From assembly GCF_006937785.1 (NCBI RefSeq), contig NZ_SJEE01000002.1:284003-348002 (forward strand): a stretch of 64,000 nucleotides of DNA, given 5' to 3'. Of this stretch, positions 57,438 to 64,000 are shown piece after piece. A program made the position numbers and the translations under genes. The notes under the pieces are model-generated. The model was not told the DNA's origin and searched no databases. It was given only the letters and a program-made list of their open reading frames with translations. This DNA is from Pseudanabaena sp. UWO311 (lineage in GTDB: Bacteria; Cyanobacteriota; Cyanobacteriia; Pseudanabaenales; Pseudanabaenaceae). Position 1 is the stretch's first letter. Each line of letters starts with the position of its first letter.

Positions 57438-58052
57438 ATGAAAGAAAAGTTTGTCGAGTCGGTTGTTACGATTATTGCGATCGCAGGAATCGTCAGTTTT
57501 TTCCTTTGGCAAAATCACCAACGGGAGATTGCTAACAGCCCCAGTTATGAGGGAGATCAACCTGCGATCATCCGTCCGATAAGATTGGCAGATACCCAGT
57601 TTAGAATTTGTGAAACTACAAAAGTATTTGATGGCGATACGATCGCCGTTGATTGCGATGGGGAAAAATTAAAGCTTCGTTTTTGCGGAATAGATGCGCC
57701 TGAATTAAGTCAGCCTTTGGGTGATGAGTCCAAGGCTTTGATGGTGAAATTAGTCGGTGGCAAGCAAGTTGTGATTAGACCAATCGAACGCGATCGTTAT
57801 GGTCGCACCATTGCCGAAGTCGAGGTAAAGAGCGATCGCAAGCGCTTCGATGGTGAGTATGAGATTGCGTTTGTTGGTGGTGAGATGATTGGTGCAGGCA
57901 TGGCTTATCACTATCGGCAATTCTCTGGGAACTGCCCTAACAGAGAAATAATTGTCAATGCCGAGGACGAGGCTAAGAAGAAGAAAATTGGTGTGTGGAG
58001 TGGCAATTTTCAAAAGCCTTGGGATTATCGAAAAGCCCAGAGATCTAACTAA
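57438..58052 (+). CDS. Membrane-anchored thermonuclease (SNase family)
   Basis: A 204-residue protein with one N-terminal membrane segment (about 8-28) and a staphylococcal-nuclease-like domain (about 75-200). The catalytic set is visible: DGDTIAV with D, LRFCGIDAPELSQ with R, D and E, and ERDRYGRTIAEV with the second R. Extracytoplasmic anchoring would let it cut incoming or extracellular DNA. The ATG at 57438 is preferred over an earlier start at 57393. Confidence 0.85.
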   Translation: MKEKFVESVVTIIAIAGIVSFFLWQNHQREIANSPSYEGDQPAIIRPIRLADTQFRICETTKVFDGDTIAVDCDGEKLKLRFCGIDAPELSQPLGDESKALMVKLVGGKQVVIRPIERDRYGRTIAEVEVKSDRKRFDGEYEIAFVGGEMIGAGMAYHYRQFSGNCPNREIIVNAEDEAKKKKIGVWSGNFQKPWDYRKAQRSN

Positions 58053-58100
58053 AGCATTGACAAAGAAGCGATTGCACAGGTAGCGATCCCTTCTTTGTCT

Positions 58101-58310
58101 TTAGACATAATTAATGCTTGATAGATAGCCAGATTGGTAAAACTTGATCTCTTGTGAGCCTCTATAGTTCCTAAATGCGTCCTCAGCCGCTTCATAGGTT
58201 TTAAATCCAGTAGAAAGAGCAAGACCCCTTGAACTGAAGATATAAAAACCATCCTGTTCGATGCTTGAATCTAAACACTTTTTTGTGTCATAAGTTCTAA
58301 GTTTTGTCAT
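58101..58310 (-). CDS. Small hypothetical protein
   Basis: A 69-residue protein starting MTKLRTYDTKKC, with a pattern IEQDGFYIFSSRGLALSTGFKTYEAAEDAF that looks like a small conserved domain of unknown function (two strands and a helix). A longer frame upstream runs through the iteron-like repeats and is probably not coding. Divergent from the protein at 58520. Confidence 0.45.
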   Translation of the reverse strand: MTKLRTYDTKKCLDSSIEQDGFYIFSSRGLALSTGFKTYEAAEDAFRNYRGSQEIKFYQSGYLSSINYV

Positions 58311-58346
58311 TGGATTTTTTGTAACGCTACCCCATGTACTGTTACA

Positions 58347-58514
58347 TAACGCTCTGCGATCAAAAGTTATAACGCATACCGATCCATAGTTGTTTAGAAA
58401 GTAACGCTCTGCGATCCTATGTTGATAGAAGTTGTCACAGACTGCGTGACACACTTGCATAGTCAGTACCGCTCTGCGATCCTGTTGCTATAAATTTTGT
58501 AACGCGAGGCGATC
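58347..58514. repeat. Iteron-like direct repeats
   Basis: Five copies of TAACGCTCTGCGATC or close variants start at 58347, 58370, 58402, 58467 and 58500. Three are exact or differ by one base, two differ in the middle. The intervals are 23, 32, 65 and 33 bases; three of them are near multiples of 32-33. A palindrome TGTCAC...GTGACA lies at 58434-58452 in the long gap. They sit directly upstream of the HTH-like gene at 58520. Confidence 0.7.
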
Positions 58515-58519
58515 CAATC

Positions 58520-59041
58520 ATGGAAACCATCACTGTACCTAACTTTCGGACTAATCGCGAAGTTGCTGAAATGTTCGGCTGCACGCCTGAATATATTAGA
58601 AAGTTGAAATCGACTAAGGCTGACGAGCTAGAGGGGCTTTGGGAAAACAACAATCCCGATGGGGAAACTACTTGGACTGAGGAAGGAGTTGAAAAACTTT
58701 CTGAATTGATCAAGACTGATAAAGCCAAGGAGTTTCGGGCAAGTGCCTTAACTAGAAGGACGCAGGAAGCGATCGCTGTCGATCGGGCGGAGTTAAATCA
58801 TCCATCTTCTCAAGATTCCCCTAGAACAGATCAGGAAGTTTCAGCCTATGAGATTCCCAGCCCAACAGCACAAGGTGGAAGGTATGCAGATTTGCCTGAG
58901 AAAATGGGACAGGCGATCGGCAATCGAATTCTTGACAATGATGGACTAAAGCGAATGGACAAAGCTGCTGCCATGACCTTGCTTAAAGCTGCAAATTTAG
59001 ACAATATTGGTATCGATCTAGATGACTTGTTAGGCAACTAG
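58520..59041 (+). CDS. HTH-type DNA-binding protein downstream of iterons
   Basis: A 173-residue protein. The N-terminal 60 residues (TNREVAEMFGCTPEYIRKLKSTKADELEGL, TWTEEGVEKLSELI) look like a helix-turn-helix, perhaps a MerR/plasmid-type recognition domain; the middle is Pro/Ser-rich and disordered; the C-terminal part (about 120-173) is helical with MDKAAAMTLLKAANLDNIGIDLDDLL. The ATG is 5 bases after the last repeat, so the protein could bind these repeats and regulate or initiate element functions. Inference only. Confidence 0.6.
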   Translation: METITVPNFRTNREVAEMFGCTPEYIRKLKSTKADELEGLWENNNPDGETTWTEEGVEKLSELIKTDKAKEFRASALTRRTQEAIAVDRAELNHPSSQDSPRTDQEVSAYEIPSPTAQGGRYADLPEKMGQAIGNRILDNDGLKRMDKAAAMTLLKAANLDNIGIDLDDLLGN

Positions 59042-59170
59042 AAAATTATCCCCATCACATTTAGAAGCGATAGCTGTCCGCAAACAGCGATCGCTTTTTT
59101 ATTGATTAAAATTTATCTGGAGATCGACTCGCTAAGGCTAAAATTTTGAAGTAGTCTCAAAGGCGGTGTT

Positions 59171-59899
59171 ATGACTTCGCGGTTTTACTCGGTTGCGTTT
59201 GTTTTGATAATTAGCATTTTGGGATTTGGACTACCATCAGATTTGTCTTTAATCACTGCCCAAGCGCAGACAATACAAAGCCGCAAGAATGATGCAAATC
59301 GACTATTTGAGCAAGGGAAAGAGAAAGTTAAAATCTCTCAGTTTGAGTCTGCTTTGCAATCATTTCAAAAAGCATTGATAATCTACCAAAATATCGCAGA
59401 CAGAAGCTCTGAGGGCAAAACTCTGCTTTATATGGGGTTAAGTTACGGTTCTATCAACAAATTTGATAAAGCTTTTGAAAACCTACAACAATCTTTGGCT
59501 ATTATGAGGGAAATCAAAGATAGAAAGGGTGAGGCGCAAGTACTTGGAAACCTTTGTAATGCTTATGCTTACAAAAGAGAATTTGAAATAGCTTTGCAAT
59601 ATGCACAGCAAGCTTTAGTAATTGATCGAGAAATCAAAGATAAACGCGGTGAAGGTCAAGATTTAGTCTGTCAAGGTCTTTCATATTATTTTCGTGGCAA
59701 ATATGACAAAGCTATTGAAAGTTTTCAGGCATCTTTAACCATTGCAAGGGGAATTAAAGCCCAAGCTATTGAAGGTCAAGCACTAGCTGGACTGTCGGCT
59801 GTCTACGACAAACTAGGACAAAAAAAGAAAGCAGAAGATTACCTTGGTCAATCTTTGGCAATCACGCTACAACTCAAAGATACATTCGTAATACGCTAG
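59171..59899 (+). CDS. Secreted TPR protein
   Basis: A 242-residue protein with a signal peptide (MTSRFYSVAFVLIISILGFG, cleaved near AQAQ) and about five TPR units (about 40-235), for example FESALQSFQKALIIYQNIADRSSEG and KYDKAIESFQASLTIARGIKAQAIEG. TPR arrays bind partner proteins. A diverged copy of its promoter and signal-peptide region lies at 60762-60900. Confidence 0.8.
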   Translation: MTSRFYSVAFVLIISILGFGLPSDLSLITAQAQTIQSRKNDANRLFEQGKEKVKISQFESALQSFQKALIIYQNIADRSSEGKTLLYMGLSYGSINKFDKAFENLQQSLAIMREIKDRKGEAQVLGNLCNAYAYKREFEIALQYAQQALVIDREIKDKRGEGQDLVCQGLSYYFRGKYDKAIESFQASLTIARGIKAQAIEGQALAGLSAVYDKLGQKKKAEDYLGQSLAITLQLKDTFVIR

Positions 59900-60057
59900 T
59901 CCCAATTAAAGAGACAAATATGCTCCTAATTAAATGTATAGAATTATTTGCAGATTGTCGTTTTGATTTGGTTGCTTTTACTGATTTGCTCCAATATTTT
60001 GTGTAATTAACTGCATCACCTATTTCATTTAACAAACAGTGGAATAATCTGCATAAT

Positions 60058-60207
60058 CTAAGAACCTGCGATCGCCATCGCCACAAACCAAGGAAATATT
60101 TGCCAAATGCAATATGCCATCACAACCAAAGCAACGATCGCAGGAATGAAAAACAATATGCGTAGGTATCTGAGTCTAGATTTAGGTTTAGCAGATTTTA
60201 GTTCCAT
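60058..60207 (-). CDS. Small membrane protein (49 residues)
   Basis: A short open frame: basic N-terminus MELKSAKPKSRLRYLR followed by one or two hydrophobic stretches (ILFFIPAIVALVVMAYCIWQIF) and PWFVAMAIAG. It has the look of a real small membrane protein, but conservation cannot be checked here. Confidence 0.4.
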   Translation of the reverse strand: MELKSAKPKSRLRYLRILFFIPAIVALVVMAYCIWQIFPWFVAMAIAGS

Positions 60208-60254
60208 GTTTGAATTGTTCTAGGGGAAAGGTGAAACGCTTTACTATTAACAAC

Positions 60255-60526
60255 TTAATTACTTTTACTGCTTATTTGAAGCTTTAGCCCCAGATTATCT
60301 AACCATTGTGCGAACTCACACACAGATTGACTTTTATTATTTGCTGCAAAATCTCTTACCCACTGGCGATCGCTATCATTGCCTAATGCAGCCGCGACGT
60401 GTGCTAATCCTAAAGGTAGCAACTCAGGCTCAGGATCTTTCTCTTCCAAAATTGTCGTAACATAAGCTGCCGATTCTTCGCGATCTTTAAGAGAACCGAT
60501 TAAAAAGTCTTCGTGAGTTGTCGTAA
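60255..60526 (-). pseudogene. Truncated addiction-module antidote-like relic
   Basis: On the minus strand an open frame reads KLTTTHEDFLIGSLKDREESAAYVTTILEEKDPEPELLPLGLAHVAAALGN and continues to 60255. The beginning resembles HigA/phage-type antidote proteins (HExLIxSLKDxxxAAxYLxxxLEExDPExxLxALxxVAxAxG). A TGA stop precedes it with no start codon in between, so the 5' end is lost or altered. No toxin gene is adjacent. Confidence 0.4.
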
Positions 60527-60761
60527 GCTTTAGTCAGAAGTGGAAAGTTGTAAAAAATTATGAAATGGACTGCGATTTGCTCCGCAACGCTAGCTAACGC
60601 GGGAAGTTGGCGACAAACTAATCTTGACATAGAAAGTAAAGTGCGTGAAGGAGTTTGATTAAAGTTTTTAGCTATGAGGTTTATTCACTCTAGGGAAATT
60701 AGTTCAATAGGCATCATTACAGATAACGATTTCTAAGACCAGCGATCTCTTTGTTTGTAGA

Positions 60762-60900
60762 AAATCGTCTTACTAAGACTAAAATTTTGAAGTAGCCTTA
60801 AAGGTGGTGCGATGGCTTCGTGGTTTTACTCTGTTGCGATTGTTTTGTTTGGTGCTAGTTTTATCGCCAGATTTGCCTTTTGTAACTGCTCAAAGTGACG
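60762..60900 (+). pseudogene. Duplicated 5' remnant of the TPR gene
   Basis: The stretch matches 59121-59260 over the promoter and first codons (ATTTTGAAGTAG...GGTTTTACTC), but the copy's frame from ATG 60812 ends at a TGA after 28 codons (60898). It lies directly upstream of the kinase-NACHT gene and may supply its promoter. The gap 60527-60937 holds no other gene I can support. Confidence 0.7.
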
Positions 60901-60937
60901 GTAGCGATTAGCAAACTAAAGCGAACTAAACACATAT

Positions 60938-63754
60938 ATGGAAATCCCGACTACCCTAGCAGGACATTACCAAATCGTTAAGCATATAGGCGGCGGCGGA
61001 TTTGGTCAGACATTTCTAGCTAGAGATCTACATCTACCAAGTAATTCTCTCTGCGTTGTCAAGCAGCTAAAGCCAAAAATTGACGATTCAGGTACGCTCG
61101 AAATTGCCAAGCGCTTATTTAATCAAGAAGCGGAAACTCTTTATAAATTGGGCGATCGCCACGACCAGATCCCGCGTTTGATGGCACACTTCGAGCAAGA
61201 TAGCGAATTCTATCTAGTACAAGAATTAATCGAAGGAATAACTTTAGAAGACGAACTTGCGGATGGTAAGCGCATAAGTGAAGTAGAAGCAGTCGAACTT
61301 TTGCGAGATGTCTTGCAAGTGCTTTCCTTTGTGCATCAGCAAAATGTAATTCATCGCGATATCAAGCCATCAAATCTGATTAGGCGAGATCGAGATCGTA
61401 AGATTGTCTTAATTGACTTTGGGGCGGTAAAAAAAGTCAATGTCCAAACAGGCAACCCATCTAGCCAAACTAGTAGTAATACTGTAGCAGTGGGCTCCCC
61501 TGGATATATGCCGAGCGAACAGATTTCGGGACAGCCGCATTTTAGCAGCGATATTTATGCAGTAGGGATGCTCTGCTTCCAAGCCCTGACGGGGATGCTA
61601 CCAAAACAGTTGCCTAGAGATAAGCAGTCGGGCGAATACAGTTGGAATTTATGCAGCAGGGTATTAGCAGAGAATGGTCTAGGATCGGTGACGATTAGTT
61701 CAGGGTTTGCCAATATTCTTGATCGCTTGGTGCGCTACGACTATCGCCAGCGCTACGAGAATGCAAGCGATGCTCTAGAAACTTTAGAAAAGCTAATTAG
61801 TCAGACTGATAGTGATATTGCCAATCAATCAACTATTCTTTCGATTGGTAAATCTCAAGATAATTCCAATCATCAATCACAACAGCCTACTTCAATTCTA
61901 GAGCCGAAAGAATTATCTCTACAAAAGAAAGAAACGTTATCTAATAGCCCAATCGATCGCCAAGAATATCGAAATCGCCAAATTCTACTTAATAAGGTAA
62001 AAAACTTCTGGGTTAAAGGCGTTTTAGAAACTTCTTTACATAGCAAAGTATTGATTGACTTGGGGCTAGAAGAACGATCCTTTGCAGTAGAGCGTCCTTG
62101 GTCTGTAGTTTTTCAATCTGAAGAACAGCTTGCTCAAACATTGCCGTCGGGCACAAAAATCATTGATAAATTGAATGAATTGGGCGCTGGGCGATCGCTA
62201 TTGATACTAGGTGCTCCTGGTTCAGGAAAGACTACTACCTTACTTGAGCTTGCTCGCGATTTGATAGCTGAAGCTGAAAAAGATGTCAATAAATTAATTC
62301 CAGTCGTGTTTAATCTATCATCATGGACAAACGAAAAGCAGAGTATTGCGGATTGGCTGATACAGGAATTACATATTAAGTATCAAGTTGCTAAGGAGAT
62401 TGGTAAAAGCTGGATTGAGACACAGCAGCTATTTCTGTTATTAGATGGTTTAGATGAAGTCAGCATCAAAAGACGAGATATATGCGTCCAAGCCTTGAAT
62501 CAATTTACGCAGTCCAAGGGTCAAACAGAACTTGTTGTTTGCAGTCGGATTGAAGACTATAAATCTCTCTCTCATCGTCTCAGGGTACAAGGAGCTATTT
62601 GTATTCAACCGCTTACCTTTGAACAAGTGGATCGATATCTAATTAGTACAGGTTCAAATCTAGAAGGAGTATCAACTGCCATTCGTACCGATGAAACCTT
62701 GCAGGAATTGGTTCGATCGCCTCTTCTACTGAGTATTATGACTTTAGCCTATCAAGATCTAAATTCTGAAATATTACTACAAGCCCAAAAGTCTATTGAA
62801 GAGCGCAGAAAGCATTTGTTTGACACTTATATTCAAAGAATGTTTGATCGCCAGATCCTGCAAAGAGAATATAGCAAAGAAAAAACTATATTTTGGCTGT
62901 CTTGGCTTGCTAAGCAATTATTACTTAGATCGCAAACTGTATTTCTGATCGAACGAATTCAACCTGATTGGTTGAATTCAATTCACAAAAAGTGGATTTA
63001 TTCAATATGCTTAGGCTTGTTTGGGGCAGCTTCTATTGGTCTGGTTACTGGTGTAAATTTAGGGTTGATATTTGACATACAAACTGGATTAGTTGGCGGG
63101 ATTTTCTTGGGGATTGGAGGCGGTCTAATTGCTGGAGTTATTTTAGGACTAATTCAAACTGAGATCCAGACTGTAGAAACCCTCAAATGGTCTTTTGAAA
63201 AAGCTAAAAAAACCATTCTTGTCGGATTACAAGTAGGACTAAGTGTAGGCATACTTTTGGTTTTAGGAATTAATTTTGCAAGTTTTAGTCTTCATTGGGC
63301 TATCCCTACTCTGATTCAGAACTTAAGCTATGGTTTAGGTGGTTTGGGTACTGGTTTAATTTTTATCCTGCTACAAGGTCTTGCAGGTTCAACGATTGAA
63401 ACAAATACAGTACCAAATCAAGGGATTTGGAGATCTCTTCAAAACTCTCTATTGTTTACAATCATCGGGGCAATTACCTTGGGGATTGTCGCCCTTCAAG
63501 TAGGTTTTCGTGCACCTACATTTGGCATATTGATTGGAATATTGTTCGGAACTTTCTCACCTGCTGGATTGGCGTGTCTCCAACACTTTGTATTACGTTT
63601 AGTACTTTATCAAAATAGTTATATCCCTTGGAACTTAGAGCATTTTCTTAACTATGCTACGAAACTCATCTTCTTGCAAAAAGTTGGAGGTGGTTACATC
63701 TTTATCCATCGCTTGTTGCTAGAACATTTTGCCCAAATGTCTCCAAGGAAATAA
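60938..63754 (+). CDS. Ser/Thr kinase-NACHT-multi-pass membrane protein
   Basis: A 938-residue NLR-like signalling protein. An N-terminal protein kinase domain (about 10-285) has IGGGGFGQTF, the catalytic HRDIKPSN and the DFG loop (LIDFGAVKK). A NACHT NTPase follows, with Walker A GAPGSGKTTT (about 422-431), Walker B LLLDGLDEV (about 497-505) and a CSR sensor block. The C-terminal 250 residues carry glycine-rich membrane segments (GLVGGIFLGIGGGLIAGVILG and others). NACHT proteins of this type are common in filamentous cyanobacteria, and bacterial NACHTs are known anti-phage proteins. A role in defence or in stress signalling cannot be separated from sequence. Confidence 0.88.
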   Translation: MEIPTTLAGHYQIVKHIGGGGFGQTFLARDLHLPSNSLCVVKQLKPKIDDSGTLEIAKRLFNQEAETLYKLGDRHDQIPRLMAHFEQDSEFYLVQELIEGITLEDELADGKRISEVEAVELLRDVLQVLSFVHQQNVIHRDIKPSNLIRRDRDRKIVLIDFGAVKKVNVQTGNPSSQTSSNTVAVGSPGYMPSEQISGQPHFSSDIYAVGMLCFQALTGMLPKQLPRDKQSGEYSWNLCSRVLAENGLGSVTISSGFANILDRLVRYDYRQRYENASDALETLEKLISQTDSDIANQSTILSIGKSQDNSNHQSQQPTSILEPKELSLQKKETLSNSPIDRQEYRNRQILLNKVKNFWVKGVLETSLHSKVLIDLGLEERSFAVERPWSVVFQSEEQLAQTLPSGTKIIDKLNELGAGRSLLILGAPGSGKTTTLLELARDLIAEAEKDVNKLIPVVFNLSSWTNEKQSIADWLIQELHIKYQVAKEIGKSWIETQQLFLLLDGLDEVSIKRRDICVQALNQFTQSKGQTELVVCSRIEDYKSLSHRLRVQGAICIQPLTFEQVDRYLISTGSNLEGVSTAIRTDETLQELVRSPLLLSIMTLAYQDLNSEILLQAQKSIEERRKHLFDTYIQRMFDRQILQREYSKEKTIFWLSWLAKQLLLRSQTVFLIERIQPDWLNSIHKKWIYSICLGLFGAASIGLVTGVNLGLIFDIQTGLVGGIFLGIGGGLIAGVILGLIQTEIQTVETLKWSFEKAKKTILVGLQVGLSVGILLVLGINFASFSLHWAIPTLIQNLSYGLGGLGTGLIFILLQGLAGSTIETNTVPNQGIWRSLQNSLLFTIIGAITLGIVALQVGFRAPTFGILIGILFGTFSPAGLACLQHFVLRLVLYQNSYIPWNLEHFLNYATKLIFLQKVGGGYIFIHRLLLEHFAQMSPRK

Positions 63755-63849
63755 TGCATTTGTCTTAATATCCATTAAATGAGAACTTTAGAAAAACGAT
63801 CTCCAAAGGGAGCGATCGCTTTTACACTGGCTCCTTCATAATCGAAGAA

Positions 63850-64000
63850 TTATTGCACTGAAATAAATCCTAAATTCTGCCCAATTTGTTGCCCCTGCGG
63901 AGAAAGTGCAAACTCGATAAATTGTTTAACAACAGGACTAGTCGTTCTTTTTGCCGCTAAAAATAAGCTGCGACTGATGGGGTATTTCCCAGACTTTATA
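63850..64000 (-). CDS. PstS-like phosphate-binding protein, C-terminal part
   Basis: The complement encodes the end of a periplasmic substrate-binding protein: SGKYPISRSLFLAAKR, then VVKQFIEFALSPQGQQIGQNLGFISVQ. The pattern YPISRxLFL...FIEFALSxQGQ is typical of PstS/SphX-type phosphate-binding proteins. The start lies beyond the window. Confidence 0.8.
   Translation of the reverse strand, partial: IKSGKYPISRSLFLAAKRTTSPVVKQFIEFALSPQGQQIGQNLGFISVQ

Noticed and set aside
58311..58460. N-terminal extension of the 69-residue protein at 58101-58310
   Set aside because: It would be translated through the iteron-like repeats; the ATG at 58310 gives a more natural protein.
58347..58514. CRISPR array
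   Set aside because: The repeated unit is only 15 bases, the spacing is uneven and no cas gene is near; it fits iterons or operators better.

Overview
The window looks like a chromosomal segment of a filamentous, thylakoid-bearing cyanobacterium. The palindrome GCGATCGC (HIP1) recurs throughout, and the genes for chlorophyll synthase ChlG, NDH-1 subunit NdhL, a SufR-controlled suf cluster, an SLH-type iron-uptake porin and a kinase-NACHT protein are all typical cyanobacterial genes. A Pseudanabaena-like genome is my best guess from overall feel, not something proven here.

Positions 1-1405 hold the end of a Septu-like ATPase/HNH defence pair. Positions 1460-42540 are mostly core chromosome: chlG, an orphan RND adaptor, a Slt-type lytic transglycosylase, the suf cluster (sufR divergent from sufB-sufC-sufD), nfu, two large sensor kinases, aroA, an acetoin/histone-deacetylase-like hydrolase, rpmG-rpsR, a Rieske oxygenase, map, a PilT ATPase, ndhL, rpsJ, a metallo-hydrolase, an SLH porin, an M23 peptidase and a TldD/PmbA protein. 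Many genes here are followed by long, near-perfect palindromic terminators. The main surprise in this part is a three-gene block between sufB and sufC that includes a papain-fold toxin-like gene and a probable immunity gene.

From 42782 the character changes. A tRNA-Arg(CCU) gene is followed at once by a tyrosine recombinase, a membrane-anchored ATPase and a small membrane protein, then by a run of poorly characterised genes reaching at least to about 59041: a FecR-like lipoprotein, a YdjM-like membrane hydrolase, HlyD-like and TolC-like proteins, a membrane-anchored thermonuclease, and a DNA-binding-type protein preceded by iteron-like repeats. I read this as an integrated mobile element in a tRNA gene. 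Its right end was not found.

Inside that element, 45282-52504 is a separate cassette bounded by about 31-bp inverted repeats. It holds a TIGR04255-type three-gene operon and a divergent GHKL ATPase-nuclease fusion gene. The region between them is split by a roughly 3-kb element with IS1595-like terminal inverted repeats, which carries a Panacea (PanA) antitoxin, its probable toxin, small genes and a decayed transposase. This nested defence cassette is the best candidate in the window for an undescribed system.

The right end (59171-64000) has a TPR protein, a duplicated remnant of its 5' end, relics, a Ser/Thr kinase-NACHT-membrane protein and the C-terminal end of a PstS-like binding protein.
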